The position numbers and the translations under genes were made by a program. Of a DNA stretch of 64,000 nt, positions 50,148 through 60,141 are shown piece after piece (within the stretch, counting starts at the first letter, position 1; the number at the start of each line of letters is the position of its first letter). The notes beneath the pieces were generated by a model. It worked only from the letters and a program-made list of their open reading frames with translations, was not told the DNA's origin and ran no database searches. The stretch is taken from assembly GCA_947452455.1 (NCBI GenBank), contig CANGBX010000004.1, forward strand, positions 1 to 64,000, in the 5' to 3' direction. The stretch comes from Beijerinckiaceae bacterium (lineage in GTDB: Bacteria; Pseudomonadota; Alphaproteobacteria; Rhizobiales; Beijerinckiaceae).

Positions 50148-50888
50148 ATGACGCTCCCACCCAATCTTATGTATGGCCACCGCGCGCGCATCGGCTACAC
50201 ATCGCCGCCATTGACGACCGAAGTCTTCCCTTATGAATTTTATAAAATCGTGCCAGACGGTGTGTCGCTGGTTGTGACCAGCCTCGCCATTACCACGCGC
50301 ACGAAAGAAGAAATCGACCGCTCTTATGACATCAGCATGGCAGCCGCGCGTGAAATGGCGGCCTCCAAATGCGATCTCATCATGCTGGGCGGTGTGCCAA
50401 TCAACCTGTCACGCGGCACGAAAAATGCCGAGCAAATGGTTGATGATCTTGAAGCAGAATTGGGTGTGAAGGTTTCAACCAGCCAAACCGCGCAAATCAA
50501 AGCCGCACGCGCTTTGGGCTCGAAGAAGATGGTCGTCGCGCATCCTTATGGCGAGGAAAATACCACGCGTATTTCCTCCTATAATGAGCATATGCATTGC
50601 GAGACTTTGGGCGCTATGGCTTTTGGGTCTCCCTTCAACCAGATCGGCCGCATTCCGCGTGACGGCGCGCTGCAGCTCGGCCGCGCCTTGATGAAGAAGT
50701 ATCCGGATGCGGATACGATCATCATGCCGTCTCCGCACTGGCCGACGATTGAAAGCATCGAGCCACTCGAGCGCGAATTCGGCGTCAATGTCATGACGGC
50801 GCTTCAAGTCATTGTCTGGGATGCGTTGCGTCGCTGCGGCATCAACGACAAAATTCAAGGTTATGGCCGTCTTTTCAGCGAATTTTAA
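50148..50888 (+). CDS. Asp/Glu racemase-superfamily protein (maleate isomerase/arylmalonate decarboxylase-like)
   Basis: The 246-residue protein starts after AGGAGG. It has the racemase-fold N-terminus MYGHRARIGYTSP, DLIMLGGVPINLSRG near residue 76, SKKMVVAHPYGEENT near 125 and MPSPHWPTIESIEPLEREFG near 190. Maleate isomerases and AMDase relatives use one or two catalytic cysteines here; both sites lack cysteine (Gly/Val/Pro and Ser). The protein at 60142 is a paralogue and keeps one cysteine. The cofactor-independent racemase chemistry is thus unlikely to be standard. It is co-directional with a TctC-type receptor 31 bases downstream. Confidence 0.85.
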   Translation: MTLPPNLMYGHRARIGYTSPPLTTEVFPYEFYKIVPDGVSLVVTSLAITTRTKEEIDRSYDISMAAAREMAASKCDLIMLGGVPINLSRGTKNAEQMVDDLEAELGVKVSTSQTAQIKAARALGSKKMVVAHPYGEENTTRISSYNEHMHCETLGAMAFGSPFNQIGRIPRDGALQLGRALMKKYPDADTIIMPSPHWPTIESIEPLEREFGVNVMTALQVIVWDALRRCGINDKIQGYGRLFSEF

Positions 50889-50919
50889 AACAAGATAAGC
50901 AAAGGGAGGGGATGAAGTC

Positions 50920-51963
50920 ATGAAACACATCAAGAAAAATCTTCTGATTTCTGCCCTCTCTTTTGTAGCCTTCGCAGGACCAGCTGCGGCTGACCCTGTG
51001 GCTGATTTTTACAAAGGCAAGTCCATCACCATGCTGGTCGCCAGTGGTGTGGGTGGTGGATATGACACTTATGCCCGTGTCTTTGCGCGCTATGCGATCA
51101 AACATATCCCCGGCAATCCAAATATCATTGCCAAAAATATGCCGGCAGCGGGTGGTCTCGCAGCGGCCAGCACGCTCTATAACAATGCTGATCGTGATGG
51201 CTTGAACATTGGTGCCTTTGCCAATGTGTCGACACTTGATCCGCTGTTTGGGAATCCAGGCGCGCGTTACGATTCCCGCAAATTCGGCTGGATTGGCTCC
51301 ATCGGCAAATTGCAGAATGTCTGCGCGAGCTGGCACACAAGCTCGGTCAAAACGATTGATGATGCCAAGAAGCGTGAAATGATCGTTGCAGGCGCGGGTG
51401 CTGCTTCCAATACGGCTGTCGTGCCGCGTATTGTCAATGAAGTATTGGGTACAAAATTCAAAGTTGTCTCGGGCTATGATCCCGCAGGCGGTCTGACCTT
51501 GGCCGTTGAAAGCGGCGAAGCCGAAGGCATCTGCGGCCTTTCATGGTCAACCATGAAAGCCTCACGCCCTGATTGGATCTCCGGCAAAAAACTCAATGTG
51601 ATTGTGCAGATGAGCATGGAGCGCCTGCCAGAATTGCCAGACGTGCCCAGCGTGCTTGATCTCGTCACAGATCCTGAGCGCAAACGCGTCTTGGAATTGA
51701 TCCTCATCCGGCAGGAAACGGGTCGCCCCTTTGCCACCGCGCCCGACACGCCCAAAGAGCGACTAGCTGCTTTGCGCAAAGCTTTTGAATTAACCATGAA
51801 GGATGCGGAATTCCTGGCCGATGCCGAGCGCAACCAAATGGAAATCGAGCCGCTGACCGGCGCGCAGATCGAGGATTTTCTCACCAAAGCCTATTCGGCT
51901 CCGCCCGACATTATTGCCAAAGCGGCCGCCTTGGTTGAGCCAGCCGGCCAGAAGCCGCGCTGA
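50920..51963 (+). CDS. TctC-type periplasmic binding protein, paired with racemase-like protein
   Basis: GGGAGGGGATGAAGTC precedes the ATG. The 347-residue protein has a signal peptide ending PAAA|DP near residue 25, then VADFYKGKSITMLVASGVGG and the NMPAAGGLAAASTLY motif. The C-terminus (LTKAYSAPPDIIAKAAALVE) is of the family type. It is close in pattern to the receptors at 8827 and 59112. The pairing with a racemase-like gene is repeated at 59112-60858 in the reverse order. Confidence 0.92.
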   Translation: MKHIKKNLLISALSFVAFAGPAAADPVADFYKGKSITMLVASGVGGGYDTYARVFARYAIKHIPGNPNIIAKNMPAAGGLAAASTLYNNADRDGLNIGAFANVSTLDPLFGNPGARYDSRKFGWIGSIGKLQNVCASWHTSSVKTIDDAKKREMIVAGAGAASNTAVVPRIVNEVLGTKFKVVSGYDPAGGLTLAVESGEAEGICGLSWSTMKASRPDWISGKKLNVIVQMSMERLPELPDVPSVLDLVTDPERKRVLELILIRQETGRPFATAPDTPKERLAALRKAFELTMKDAEFLADAERNQMEIEPLTGAQIEDFLTKAYSAPPDIIAKAAALVEPAGQKPR

Positions 51964-52079
51964 ATAGCCCGTTAACTACGACTTTTGTTGACCTGATTGG
52001 CGATTTCCGACAGAACACGCGGGCAGAATAGCCCTGCGTGACAGCCCCTTTTTAACCCGCAACCGACGACCGGAAGCCG

Positions 52080-54191
52080 ATGCCCGTGCCCGCCGAGCCT
52101 AGCGCCGCTTTGCCCATTGCCGCCCCTCCGGTTGTGCCCGAGGCGAAGCCGCTTTTCTCCTATCGCAAATATTGGGCGCACCGTTTCGGTGTCGCGCCCT
52201 TCTTCCCCATGTCGCGCGCCGAGATGGACACGCTTGGCTGGGATTCCTGCGACATCATTCTCGTCACGGGTGACGCTTACATTGACCACCCAAGCTTTGG
52301 CATGGCGCTGATTGCCCGCTTGCTTGAATCGCAAGGCTTTCGCGTCGGCATGATTGCGCAGCCTGATTGGCGCGATGCATCTGCTTTCAAAGAACTCGGC
52401 AAACCCAATCTGTTTTTCGGTGTCACTTCCGGAAATATGGATTCCATGGTGAACCGCTACACGTCGGATCGCCGCCTGCGTCACAACGATAGCTACACGC
52501 CAGATGGTGAAGGCGGCAAACGCCCTGACCGTGCAGTCATCGTTTATGCGCAACGCTGCCGTGAAGCCTTTCCTGATGCACCCGTCGTGCTGGGTGGCAT
52601 TGAAGCCTCTCTGCGCCGCATTGCGCATTATGACTATTGGTCAGACAAGGTTCGTCGCTCGATCATCGTCGATGCAAAAGCCGATCTCTTGCTTTACGGC
52701 AATGCCGAACGCGCTCTGGTAGAAGTGGCTCATCGCATCGGCAAGGGCGGCATCAAGCAGGATTTCAGCGATGTGCGCGGCGTAGCCTTTATTCGCAATG
52801 GAACGCCCGAAGGCTGGCTTGAAGCATCGGCCGATGACATTGACAGCCCCGATGAAGGTATTCGTCGCAAACATATGCGCGATATGCCAACCGTCATCCG
52901 CATGCCCGCTTACGAACAAGTGGCCGCCGATAAGGAACTTTATGCACGCGGCTCACGCGTGCTGCATAAAGAATCTAACCCCGGCAATGCGCTGCCATTA
53001 ATCCAGCGCCATGGCGATAAGGAAGTCTGGCTGACGGCACCGCCCATTCCTCTGACAACAGAGGAAATGGATGGCGTTTATGATCTACCCTATGCGCGCG
53101 CACCTCATCCTGCTTATGAGGGCCAGAAAATCCCGGCTTGGGAAATGATCCGCCATTCGGTGACGATCATGCGCGGCTGTTTTGGCGGCTGCTCTTTCTG
53201 CTCGATCACCGAGCATGAAGGCCGCATCATCCAATCGCGTTCAGAAAAATCCATTCTGAAAGAGATCGAAACGATCCGCGACAAGACCGAAGGTTTTACG
53301 GGCGTGATTTCCGACATTGGCGGGCCGACTGCCAATATGTATCGCATCGCCTGCAAGGACAAAGAAACAGAAGCTTTGTGCCGCAAGCCTTCTTGCGTCT
53401 ATCCCGACATTTGCAAAAATCTGAACACGAGCCACGATCCGCTGATCCAGCTCTACCGCAAAGTGCGCGCAGTGCCGGGCGTGAAGAAGGTCAATGTGGC
53501 TTCAGGCGTGCGCTATGATCTGGCTGTTGAAAGCCCTGAATATGTGAAAGAACTCGTCGAACACCATGTCGGCGGCTATCTGAAAATTGCGCCAGAACAT
53601 ACCGAAGACGGCCCGCTTTCAAAAATGATGAAGCCGGGCATCGGCACTTATGATGCTTTCAAGAAACTCTTCGATGCGGCAGCCAAAAAAGCCGGCAAGA
53701 AATATTTCCTCATCCCCTATTTCATCGCTGCCCATCCCGGCACGACGGATGAGGATATGATGAATTTGGCGCTTTGGCTGAAGACAAATGGCTATCGCGC
53801 CGATCAGGTGCAGACTTATTTGCCTTCGCCCATGGCGCTTTCGACCGCCATGTATCACACAGGCTTCAACCCGCTGAAGCCCGTACGCCGCGGCGCCTCC
53901 GAGCCGATTGAAACCGTGCGCGGCCTGCGCCAACGCCGCTTGCACAAAGCTTTCTTGCGCTATCACGACGCAGAAAACTGGCCTCTCTTGCGCGAGGCTT
54001 TGAAAAGCATGGGCCGCGCCGATCTGATTGGTCCGGGTAAACATCAGCTCGTGCCAGCTTGGCAGCCTGCAGGCACAGGCGTGCAAGGCGAGGGCAAGCG
54101 CATCGGCCACAAAGGCCGTCAACGTCCAGGAGAAGCGAAAAAGTTTCTCACCAAAGGCGTGATACCGCGCCGCCCGTCTGGAAAGAGCTGA
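52080..54191 (+). CDS. YgiQ family radical SAM protein
   Basis: The 703-residue protein has a long N-terminal cobalamin-binding-like domain (VILGG near 155), then the radical SAM motif CFGGCSFC near residues 364-371. This is followed by an [12 protein letters not shown] segment near 404, and [16 protein letters not shown] near 506. The lysine- and glycine-rich tail is typical. YgiQ proteins are widely conserved but their reaction is not known. It stands alone between a binding-protein operon and an enolase operon and is likely not part of either. GGAAG precedes the ATG. Confidence 0.95.
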   Translation: MPVPAEPSAALPIAAPPVVPEAKPLFSYRKYWAHRFGVAPFFPMSRAEMDTLGWDSCDIILVTGDAYIDHPSFGMALIARLLESQGFRVGMIAQPDWRDASAFKELGKPNLFFGVTSGNMDSMVNRYTSDRRLRHNDSYTPDGEGGKRPDRAVIVYAQRCREAFPDAPVVLGGIEASLRRIAHYDYWSDKVRRSIIVDAKADLLLYGNAERALVEVAHRIGKGGIKQDFSDVRGVAFIRNGTPEGWLEASADDIDSPDEGIRRKHMRDMPTVIRMPAYEQVAADKELYARGSRVLHKESNPGNALPLIQRHGDKEVWLTAPPIPLTTEEMDGVYDLPYARAPHPAYEGQKIPAWEMIRHSVTIMRGCFGGCSFCSITEHEGRIIQSRSEKSILKEIETIRDKTEGFTGVISDIGGPTANMYRIACKDKETEALCRKPSCVYPDICKNLNTSHDPLIQLYRKVRAVPGVKKVNVASGVRYDLAVESPEYVKELVEHHVGGYLKIAPEHTEDGPLSKMMKPGIGTYDAFKKLFDAAAKKAGKKYFLIPYFIAAHPGTTDEDMMNLALWLKTNGYRADQVQTYLPSPMALSTAMYHTGFNPLKPVRRGASEPIETVRGLRQRRLHKAFLRYHDAENWPLLREALKSMGRADLIGPGKHQLVPAWQPAGTGVQGEGKRIGHKGRQRPGEAKKFLTKGVIPRRPSGKS

Positions 54192-54336
54192 ATCGACGCT
54201 CCCCTCAGAGAGACCAGCAAGTCAGGGCGCATCACAAACCACCCATTTTAGGTGAAAGCGCTCTCGCCCATGTTGCCGATGGGTCAGATGCCAAGTAGCC
54301 TATCCCAAAAGAAGAATATCAGGGATGGGGGAAACG

Positions 54337-55419
54337 ATGCGCATTGACGGCATCGGCATCATGCCAATCGAAATGCCGCTGCATGACAAGGATTGGGCCT
54401 TTGCCCTAGCCACAGTGTCATCAGCAAGGGGCTACGCCATCCGGCTCAGCAGTGGTGGCGTGCATGGTTATGGCTATGCGCCGGCCATTCCGCATATGGG
54501 TTCCACTTTTGAAGGCCTACCCATCGAACTGGCCCGATTTGCACCTCTCATTAAAGAGTTTGACCCGCGCGATATTGAAGGCCTGCTGCAAAAGCTTGAT
54601 CGCTCTCTTCACGGAGCGCCACAGGCAAAAGCTGCCATAGAATGTGCGGCTCATGATCTGGTTGCACGCGCCTTTGGCACACCCCTTTGGGGCTTGCTTG
54701 GCGGTAAAAGGACCGAACGCGTGCCGGTTATTCGCATTCTAGCGCTCAAGCCTCCCGACGAAATGGCCGCTAAAGCGGAAGAATTGTTTCGTGAAGGCTA
54801 TCAATATTTCAAAATCAAAGTTCATGGCGACATCCATGAAGATGTGGCTCGCGTGAAAGCCATTCGTGAGCGCGTGGGCGAAGACGCCCATCTCACCATT
54901 GATGCCAATCAATCCTATTCACCCAAAGAAGCCATTCTAGCGATTGAGCAAATGGCGCGCTATCGCGTCGATCTGTTTGAGCAACCCGTTCATCGCTTTG
55001 ATCTAAAGGGTCTTGCCATGGTGACGCGCGAATCGCCTGCCCTGATCGAAGCCGATGAAGCAGCCGGTACACTCGAAGAGATTGCCGTCATCGTCAAAGA
55101 TCGCTTGGCTGATGCTGTCAGCCTGAAAATTCCAAAGCTTGGCGGCTTACGTAATGCGCGCGCTGCCGCACGACTCTGCGCGACTTATGGCGTCAAATAT
55201 CGTGTGGGCGCACATGTGGGAACCCGCCTACTCAATGCCCATGGATTACATCTGGCGGTGAGCTGTCCTGAGATTGATTACGCCTGTGAGCTAGGTGAAT
55301 TCGCGCGTATGGATGGCGATCCTTTTACAGGTCTGGAAGTTGAAAATGGACATGTAGAACTTCCCAAAGACAATGGCTGCGGCGTGCAGCCAATCCATCA
55401 TTCCTGGCAAGTGATTTAA
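54337..55419 (+). CDS. Mandelate racemase/muconate lactonizing enzyme family protein, second copy
   Basis: The ATG at 54337 (GGGGGAAACG upstream) gives 360 residues; an ATG 12 bases earlier is less well placed. It is a paralogue of the enolase-superfamily protein at 36792, with SLHGAPQAKAAIECAAHDLV near residue 88, KIKVHG near 153, IDANQSY near 183, FEQP near 210, EADEAAG near 233 and LKIPKLGGLRNARAAA near 258. The metal ligands and both lysines are intact. It is the first gene of the operon enolase, receptor, permease, with 13-base gaps. Confidence 0.93.
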   Translation: MRIDGIGIMPIEMPLHDKDWAFALATVSSARGYAIRLSSGGVHGYGYAPAIPHMGSTFEGLPIELARFAPLIKEFDPRDIEGLLQKLDRSLHGAPQAKAAIECAAHDLVARAFGTPLWGLLGGKRTERVPVIRILALKPPDEMAAKAEELFREGYQYFKIKVHGDIHEDVARVKAIRERVGEDAHLTIDANQSYSPKEAILAIEQMARYRVDLFEQPVHRFDLKGLAMVTRESPALIEADEAAGTLEEIAVIVKDRLADAVSLKIPKLGGLRNARAAARLCATYGVKYRVGAHVGTRLLNAHGLHLAVSCPEIDYACELGEFARMDGDPFTGLEVENGHVELPKDNGCGVQPIHHSWQVI

Positions 55420-55432
55420 GGACTTTCGTGAC

Positions 55433-56515
55433 ATGAGAAACATCATCCTCGCCGCCACGCTGAGCATTTCTGCACTTGTCGGCCTTTCGAATGCTCAGGC
55501 CGTAGAGGTCAAAGATCTCAACCAGCTCCAAGGCGCAGAGCGCGAACGCATCCTCGTTGAAGGGGCACGCAAAGAAGGCAAAGTGGTGATGTATTCAGCC
55601 ATGATTGAAAATCAGGCTTTACGTCCGCTGAAAGAAGCTTTTCAAAAAAAATATCCCTTTATTGAAGCAGAATTTTGGCGTGCTGATACGCGCGATTTGA
55701 TCAACAAGGCTTTGGCTGAAGCACGTGCGCGCAACATGGTCGTCGATGTTGTTGAAGGCGGCGGCGTCTCTGAGGCACTGCTGCGCGCCAATGCGCTTGA
55801 ACCATTCAAGCTTCCGGGCTCGGCACGATTGCCCGCCGCCATGATTGACCCGAAAGGATTTTGGGTCGCAACACGCGTCAGTTATTTCGGCATGGGATAT
55901 AATACAAAGCTCGTGCCTGAGAACGAAGTTCCCAAAACCTATCAGGACTTGCTTGACCCCAAATGGAAAGGTCGCATGGCATGGACGGCGGAGGCCGAAA
56001 CGGGCAGCGCCACGATGTTTATTAGTTTCATCCGCGGCTATATGGGCGAAGCAAAAGCTGAGGATTATCTGCGCGAACTTGGCAAACAAGACATTGCCAA
56101 CATCACCGCCAGCCCGCGAGAAGTGGTCAATAAGGTTATGGCAGGCGAATATGCCATCGCTTTGAATGTCTTTCTCCACCACCCCATCATCAGCGCAAAG
56201 CAAGGTGCACAAGTCTCATCACAGCCCATGGATCCAATTCTTGGCAATGCTTCGGTGATGGTGCTTGCCAAAGGCGCCCCCCACCCACATGCAGCTCTTC
56301 TCTTGATGGATTATCTGATTTCACCGGAAGGCCAAGCCGTCATTCAAAAGGCTGATTATTTTCCAGCTGACCCCACGCTTGAGATTGAGCCCAGTGTGGC
56401 GCGCATTGTGCCCTCGAAAAACGGCATGAATATGTATTTCTTGTCCGAAGAAGAACTCTTCAAAAGCCGCGCCAAATCGATTGATTTGCAGAAAAAATAC
56501 TTTCGGCGGCGATGA
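55433..56515 (+). CDS. AfuA-type ABC substrate-binding protein, second module
   Basis: The 360-residue protein has a signal peptide (to about residue 24, ending NAQA|VE). It has RILVEGARKEGKVVMYSAMI, QALRPLKEAFQKKYPFIEAE, RVSYFGMGYNTK and ALNVFLHHPIISAK near residue 242. The His-His-Pro-x-Ile-Ser motif is the same as in the receptors at 35691 and 37947 and replaces the tyrosine pair of ferric receptors. It follows the enolase gene by 13 bases and precedes the permease by 15. Confidence 0.88.
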   Translation: MRNIILAATLSISALVGLSNAQAVEVKDLNQLQGAERERILVEGARKEGKVVMYSAMIENQALRPLKEAFQKKYPFIEAEFWRADTRDLINKALAEARARNMVVDVVEGGGVSEALLRANALEPFKLPGSARLPAAMIDPKGFWVATRVSYFGMGYNTKLVPENEVPKTYQDLLDPKWKGRMAWTAEAETGSATMFISFIRGYMGEAKAEDYLRELGKQDIANITASPREVVNKVMAGEYAIALNVFLHHPIISAKQGAQVSSQPMDPILGNASVMVLAKGAPHPHAALLLMDYLISPEGQAVIQKADYFPADPTLEIEPSVARIVPSKNGMNMYFLSEEELFKSRAKSIDLQKKYFRRR

Positions 56516-56530
56516 AGGACTGATTGCAGA

Positions 56531-58249
56531 ATGGATAGCTCTCAGGTCGGTCGCACCAAGGCGGGAAGCCAAGATCATGTTTCGCCATGGACCATTTCAT
56601 TGGTGGCGATTCTTATCTGCTTGGTCGTCCCGCCAATTTTCTATCTGCTAAAAACGAGTGTTTATACAACTGAGGCAGATGGATCGTTCGGTGTCTTTAC
56701 GCTTGAGAATTACACCTCGCTATTCGAAAGCGGCCATACACTTGAAGATCTCGTTAATTCACTGATCTTCGCATTTGGGTCTGCTGTTCTGGCTATTTCT
56801 GGAGGTCTCCTCCAAGCTTGGATTGTTGAGCGCACAGATGCCCCCCTGCGCCAGTACGTTTTTCTTGTCTCGATCATTTCGCTTGGGATCCCCCATGTTC
56901 TTTACACGGGCGCCTGGCTTTTGATCCTTGGTCGAAATGGGCCGCTCAATCTCCTTCTCATGGCACTCACGGGCTCAAACCAGCCGGTTTTTGATGTCTA
57001 TTCGATGACCGGCATGATCCTGATTGAAGGCATGCTCTGGATGCCTTTGGCATTTCTTTTGATGGGGAATGTCTTTCGCAATATGGATGGCGCCTTTGAA
57101 GATGCCGCCATGATGTCAGGCGCAAGCCTTTTGCAAACACTTCGACGCGTCACGCTACCCCTTTCCACTCCGGGGCTTTTAGCTCTTTTCCTGCTTATCT
57201 TTATTCGGGCCTTTGAGGCTTTTGATATTCCAGCACTCATCGGCGGCGTTGGTGATGTGATGGTGTTGAGCACACAGATTTTCGCCAGCATCAGAAAGGA
57301 ACTCCCATCCAATTTCGGTCAGGCGGGGTCTTTCTCAATGGTGCTGATGTGCATCGTCGTCTTTCTACTTTGGGTGCAAAGACGCATTCTTGCGCGGGGC
57401 GATAAATTCCAAACGGTCACCGGAAAAGGCTATCGTCCACGCATCAAGCAATTGGGTCGCTGGCGATTTTTTGCGACTGGCCTTTTGGGCCTGATCACGG
57501 TCCTGCTCTTGGTTTTGCCACTTGGCATGATTGCGCTGATTTCCCTCGTGCCTTTTTATGATGGCCTGAGCGAAGCCATGCTGTCGCGCATCTCGGCTTC
57601 AAATTATATACTGGCTGCCAACAATCCACATTTCAGAACCGCCGTTTTCAACACGCTCCTTTATGCCTTCGGGACAGCAACTTTTGTAGCTCTCATGACA
57701 ACAGGCAGCGCCTGGATGTCTGCGCGCCGTATGCGTGGCTCTCTCTTGCTAGAACAATTAACCTCAGCACCTTTGGCATTTCCTGCCATCGTTTTGGGGG
57801 TTGCTTTCATGCAAACATTTTTGAACATGCCATTTGCTATTTATGGAACGCTCATCTCGCTGGTGATCGCATCCACAGTTCAATATCTGCCCTACGGCAT
57901 GCGCTTTTCCCATTCGGCTGCCATGCAGATTCACCGTGAATTAGAAGAAGCTGGCGCAAGTGCGGGGGCCACACGTTTTCAGATTTTCAGCCGAATTGTA
58001 TTGCCTCTGCTGATGCCTGTCGTTCTCATGAGCTGGCTTTTCGTTGTCTTGCTCTGCGTGCGCGGCGTTGCTCTGCCCATTCTCTTGGCGGGGCCCAATT
58101 CTCAGGTCGTCTCCGTCATGCTTTATGATCTGTGGGTGAATGGACAGGTCAATGAATTGGCGGCTTTTGGCATCATATGGTCAGCTCTGATGATTGGCAT
58201 CGGCGTCTGCCTCTATATGCTCTCGCGCAAGACGGGTGTCCGTCTTTAA
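56531..58249 (+). CDS. Fused ABC permease (two domains), second module
   Basis: The 572-residue protein has about twelve membrane helices and two EAA loops: EDAAMMSGASLLQTLRRVTL near residue 196 and EEAGASAGATRFQIFSRIVL near 475. It is the counterpart of the permease at 33937, completing the set enolase, receptor, permease. As in the first module no ATPase gene is present, and no other AfuC/FbpC-type ATPase is seen in the window. Gene order is opposite in strand and the modules are paralogous. Confidence 0.92.
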   Translation: MDSSQVGRTKAGSQDHVSPWTISLVAILICLVVPPIFYLLKTSVYTTEADGSFGVFTLENYTSLFESGHTLEDLVNSLIFAFGSAVLAISGGLLQAWIVERTDAPLRQYVFLVSIISLGIPHVLYTGAWLLILGRNGPLNLLLMALTGSNQPVFDVYSMTGMILIEGMLWMPLAFLLMGNVFRNMDGAFEDAAMMSGASLLQTLRRVTLPLSTPGLLALFLLIFIRAFEAFDIPALIGGVGDVMVLSTQIFASIRKELPSNFGQAGSFSMVLMCIVVFLLWVQRRILARGDKFQTVTGKGYRPRIKQLGRWRFFATGLLGLITVLLLVLPLGMIALISLVPFYDGLSEAMLSRISASNYILAANNPHFRTAVFNTLLYAFGTATFVALMTTGSAWMSARRMRGSLLLEQLTSAPLAFPAIVLGVAFMQTFLNMPFAIYGTLISLVIASTVQYLPYGMRFSHSAAMQIHRELEEAGASAGATRFQIFSRIVLPLLMPVVLMSWLFVVLLCVRGVALPILLAGPNSQVVSVMLYDLWVNGQVNELAAFGIIWSALMIGIGVCLYMLSRKTGVRL

Positions 58250-58285
58250 AGCCTCAGATACTAAGACACACATATGATATCGCCA

Positions 58286-59017
58286 TCATCCACGCGGCAG
58301 ATGCGACAACAAATATCCATATCCCTCACGCGGGGCATGGACATGCAAGCGCTGTAAAATTTCCCATGCGGTTGCCACACCCGGATGCAAAACGGGTATG
58401 CCGAGATCTCGTTCGAGCGTCTCGACAATATCCAACATGCGCAATTTACCGCCTTGAATATAAATCCCCTCGGCTTGCGGATGTTTCAGCACGATCTGTT
58501 TGATCAGTCGGTAGATCTCTTGCGATGACAACATACCGACATCTTCCCAGCGACCCGGCAATCGCTCCAACGCGAGAACATCAAATCCTGCATCGGTGAA
58601 ATACCGCTGCACGGGGGTCATATCTTCAAAGTCATAACCAATGCCGACAAACTTTTTTACATGCAGCGCCTTCAGGGCTCGCACCTGATTAGTGCCTGAG
58701 GTGAAAATCGGAATACCCCAGCGCTTCTCCCAAGCGGCGATCAAATCTTGCTCACCCTTATAGCCAATGAGCATGAAGGGTGGCGTTCCGGCTGGATGAA
58801 TGAGATCAACGCCGTCTTCGGCCAATTCAGCGATTTTCTCTTCATAGGAAGGAATGGCGCCGCCAAACTCTTGCAGCGTGCCACGCCGGATATTGTTGAA
58901 GAGCGGCAGAACGCCAACTCCCTCGGGCAACATGCGGATCAATTCTTCTAGCGAGCCGGAGCCTTTCGTCGGCTTGATGGTTCCAACCATCCCCCGCCAT
59001 GCACCGCCAAATCCCAT
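58286..59017 (-). CDS. Asp/Glu racemase-superfamily protein (arylmalonate decarboxylase/maleate isomerase-like), divergent type
   Basis: The 243-residue protein belongs to the same fold as those at 50148 and 60142 but is more distant. Its N-terminus (MGFGGAWRGMVGTIKPTKGS) and HPAGTPPFM loop near residue 75 resemble AMDase-like proteins. The second active-site strand reads YIQGGKLRMLD near 187, without cysteine. No cysteine remains at either catalytic position. A GGGGG upstream of the ATG at 59017 may be its ribosome site. It is divergent from the TctC-type receptor gene at 59112. Its stop lies 36 bases from the convergent permease stop. Confidence 0.82.
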   Translation of the reverse strand: MGFGGAWRGMVGTIKPTKGSGSLEELIRMLPEGVGVLPLFNNIRRGTLQEFGGAIPSYEEKIAELAEDGVDLIHPAGTPPFMLIGYKGEQDLIAAWEKRWGIPIFTSGTNQVRALKALHVKKFVGIGYDFEDMTPVQRYFTDAGFDVLALERLPGRWEDVGMLSSQEIYRLIKQIVLKHPQAEGIYIQGGKLRMLDIVETLERDLGIPVLHPGVATAWEILQRLHVHAPREGYGYLLSHLPRG

Positions 59018-59111
59018 TCTAGCCCCCTAATCTTCAAAGCTGCTTGCCAGCCTCGCCTCACCCGCGTCATTATTCGGGCACCAGCGGAAATCTACAAGAC
59101 TGGAGATTATT

Positions 59112-60140
59112 ATGAATTCCTCCATCCGGCGTCTTCTGGGCGGCGCCCTTGCCCTGACGGCTCTGACATCAAGTGCTGCCGCACAATCCGCTGCCGATTT
59201 CTATTCGGGCAAGACGATGTCGCTGGTGATCGGTTACCCGCCAGGGGGTGGATTTGATTCTTCCGCACGTATTTTGATGCGCCATATGAGCCGCTACATT
59301 CCGGCCCAACCAAGCATGGTTCCGCGCAATATGCCGGGCGCAGGCAGCCTTGTTGCCGCCAATCATCTCTACAATCTCGCCGCCAAAGACGGCACGGAAT
59401 TTGGCATTATCGGCGGGTCCGTACCCTTCGGTCCTTTGTGGAGCCGAGATGGTGTGAAATTCGAAGCCACCAAATTCAATTGGATCGGCAGCATGGATCG
59501 CTGGACAGGCATTGCTCTCATGTGGGGGCAAGCGCCGGTCACAACGCTCGACAAGGCATTCACCCAAGAAGTGACAGTCGGCGCAACAGGCAGCGGTGAT
59601 GTGACAAGCATCTATCCACGCGTACTCAATGCGCTCATTCAGACGCGCTTCAAAGTGGTAGGCGGTTATCAAGGCACATCTGATCTCAGCCTTGCGATGG
59701 AACGTGGTGAAATTTTCGGCCGTCTTGGTTGGTGCTGGGATTGCGTCAAATCCGAAAAGCCTGATTGGGTTGGCAACAATAAAATTAAAATCATGATGCA
59801 GCTTGGCATGGTCAAAGACCCAGAATTACCAGGCGTTCCGCATATTTTTGATCTCGTGAAAACGGAAGAAGACCGCCAAATCGTCAAACTTGTTTTTGGC
59901 AGTCAGGATATGGCCCGCCCCTTTCTTGCGCCGCCCGACGTGCCAAAAGAGCGTGTAGCGACTTTGCGTAAGGCTTTCGAAGACACGCTTGCTGATAAGG
60001 AATTTCTGGCAGAAGCCCAACGCATGAACATGCCCATTAAACTCACGTCTGCTGATGAAATCGAAAAACTCATTTCCGAAGTCTATGCCACCCCACAACC
60101 GGTGATCGACCGCGCGGCCGCCATCATCGGGAGCAATTGA
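59112..60140 (+). CDS. TctC-type periplasmic binding protein, paired with racemase-like protein
   Basis: The ATG at 59112 is preceded by TGGAGATTATT. The 342-residue protein has a signal peptide ending SAAA|QS, then ADFYSGKTMSLVIGYPPGGG, RNMPGAGSLVAANHLYN and the C-terminal VYATPQPVIDRAAAIIG. It is typical of TctC/Bug receptors. The racemase-like gene starts 1 base after its stop. The cysteine-containing segment RLGWCWDCVKSEK near residue 200 is unusual for the family. Confidence 0.92.
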   Translation: MNSSIRRLLGGALALTALTSSAAAQSAADFYSGKTMSLVIGYPPGGGFDSSARILMRHMSRYIPAQPSMVPRNMPGAGSLVAANHLYNLAAKDGTEFGIIGGSVPFGPLWSRDGVKFEATKFNWIGSMDRWTGIALMWGQAPVTTLDKAFTQEVTVGATGSGDVTSIYPRVLNALIQTRFKVVGGYQGTSDLSLAMERGEIFGRLGWCWDCVKSEKPDWVGNNKIKIMMQLGMVKDPELPGVPHIFDLVKTEEDRQIVKLVFGSQDMARPFLAPPDVPKERVATLRKAFEDTLADKEFLAEAQRMNMPIKLTSADEIEKLISEVYATPQPVIDRAAAIIGSN

Positions 60141-60141
60141 C

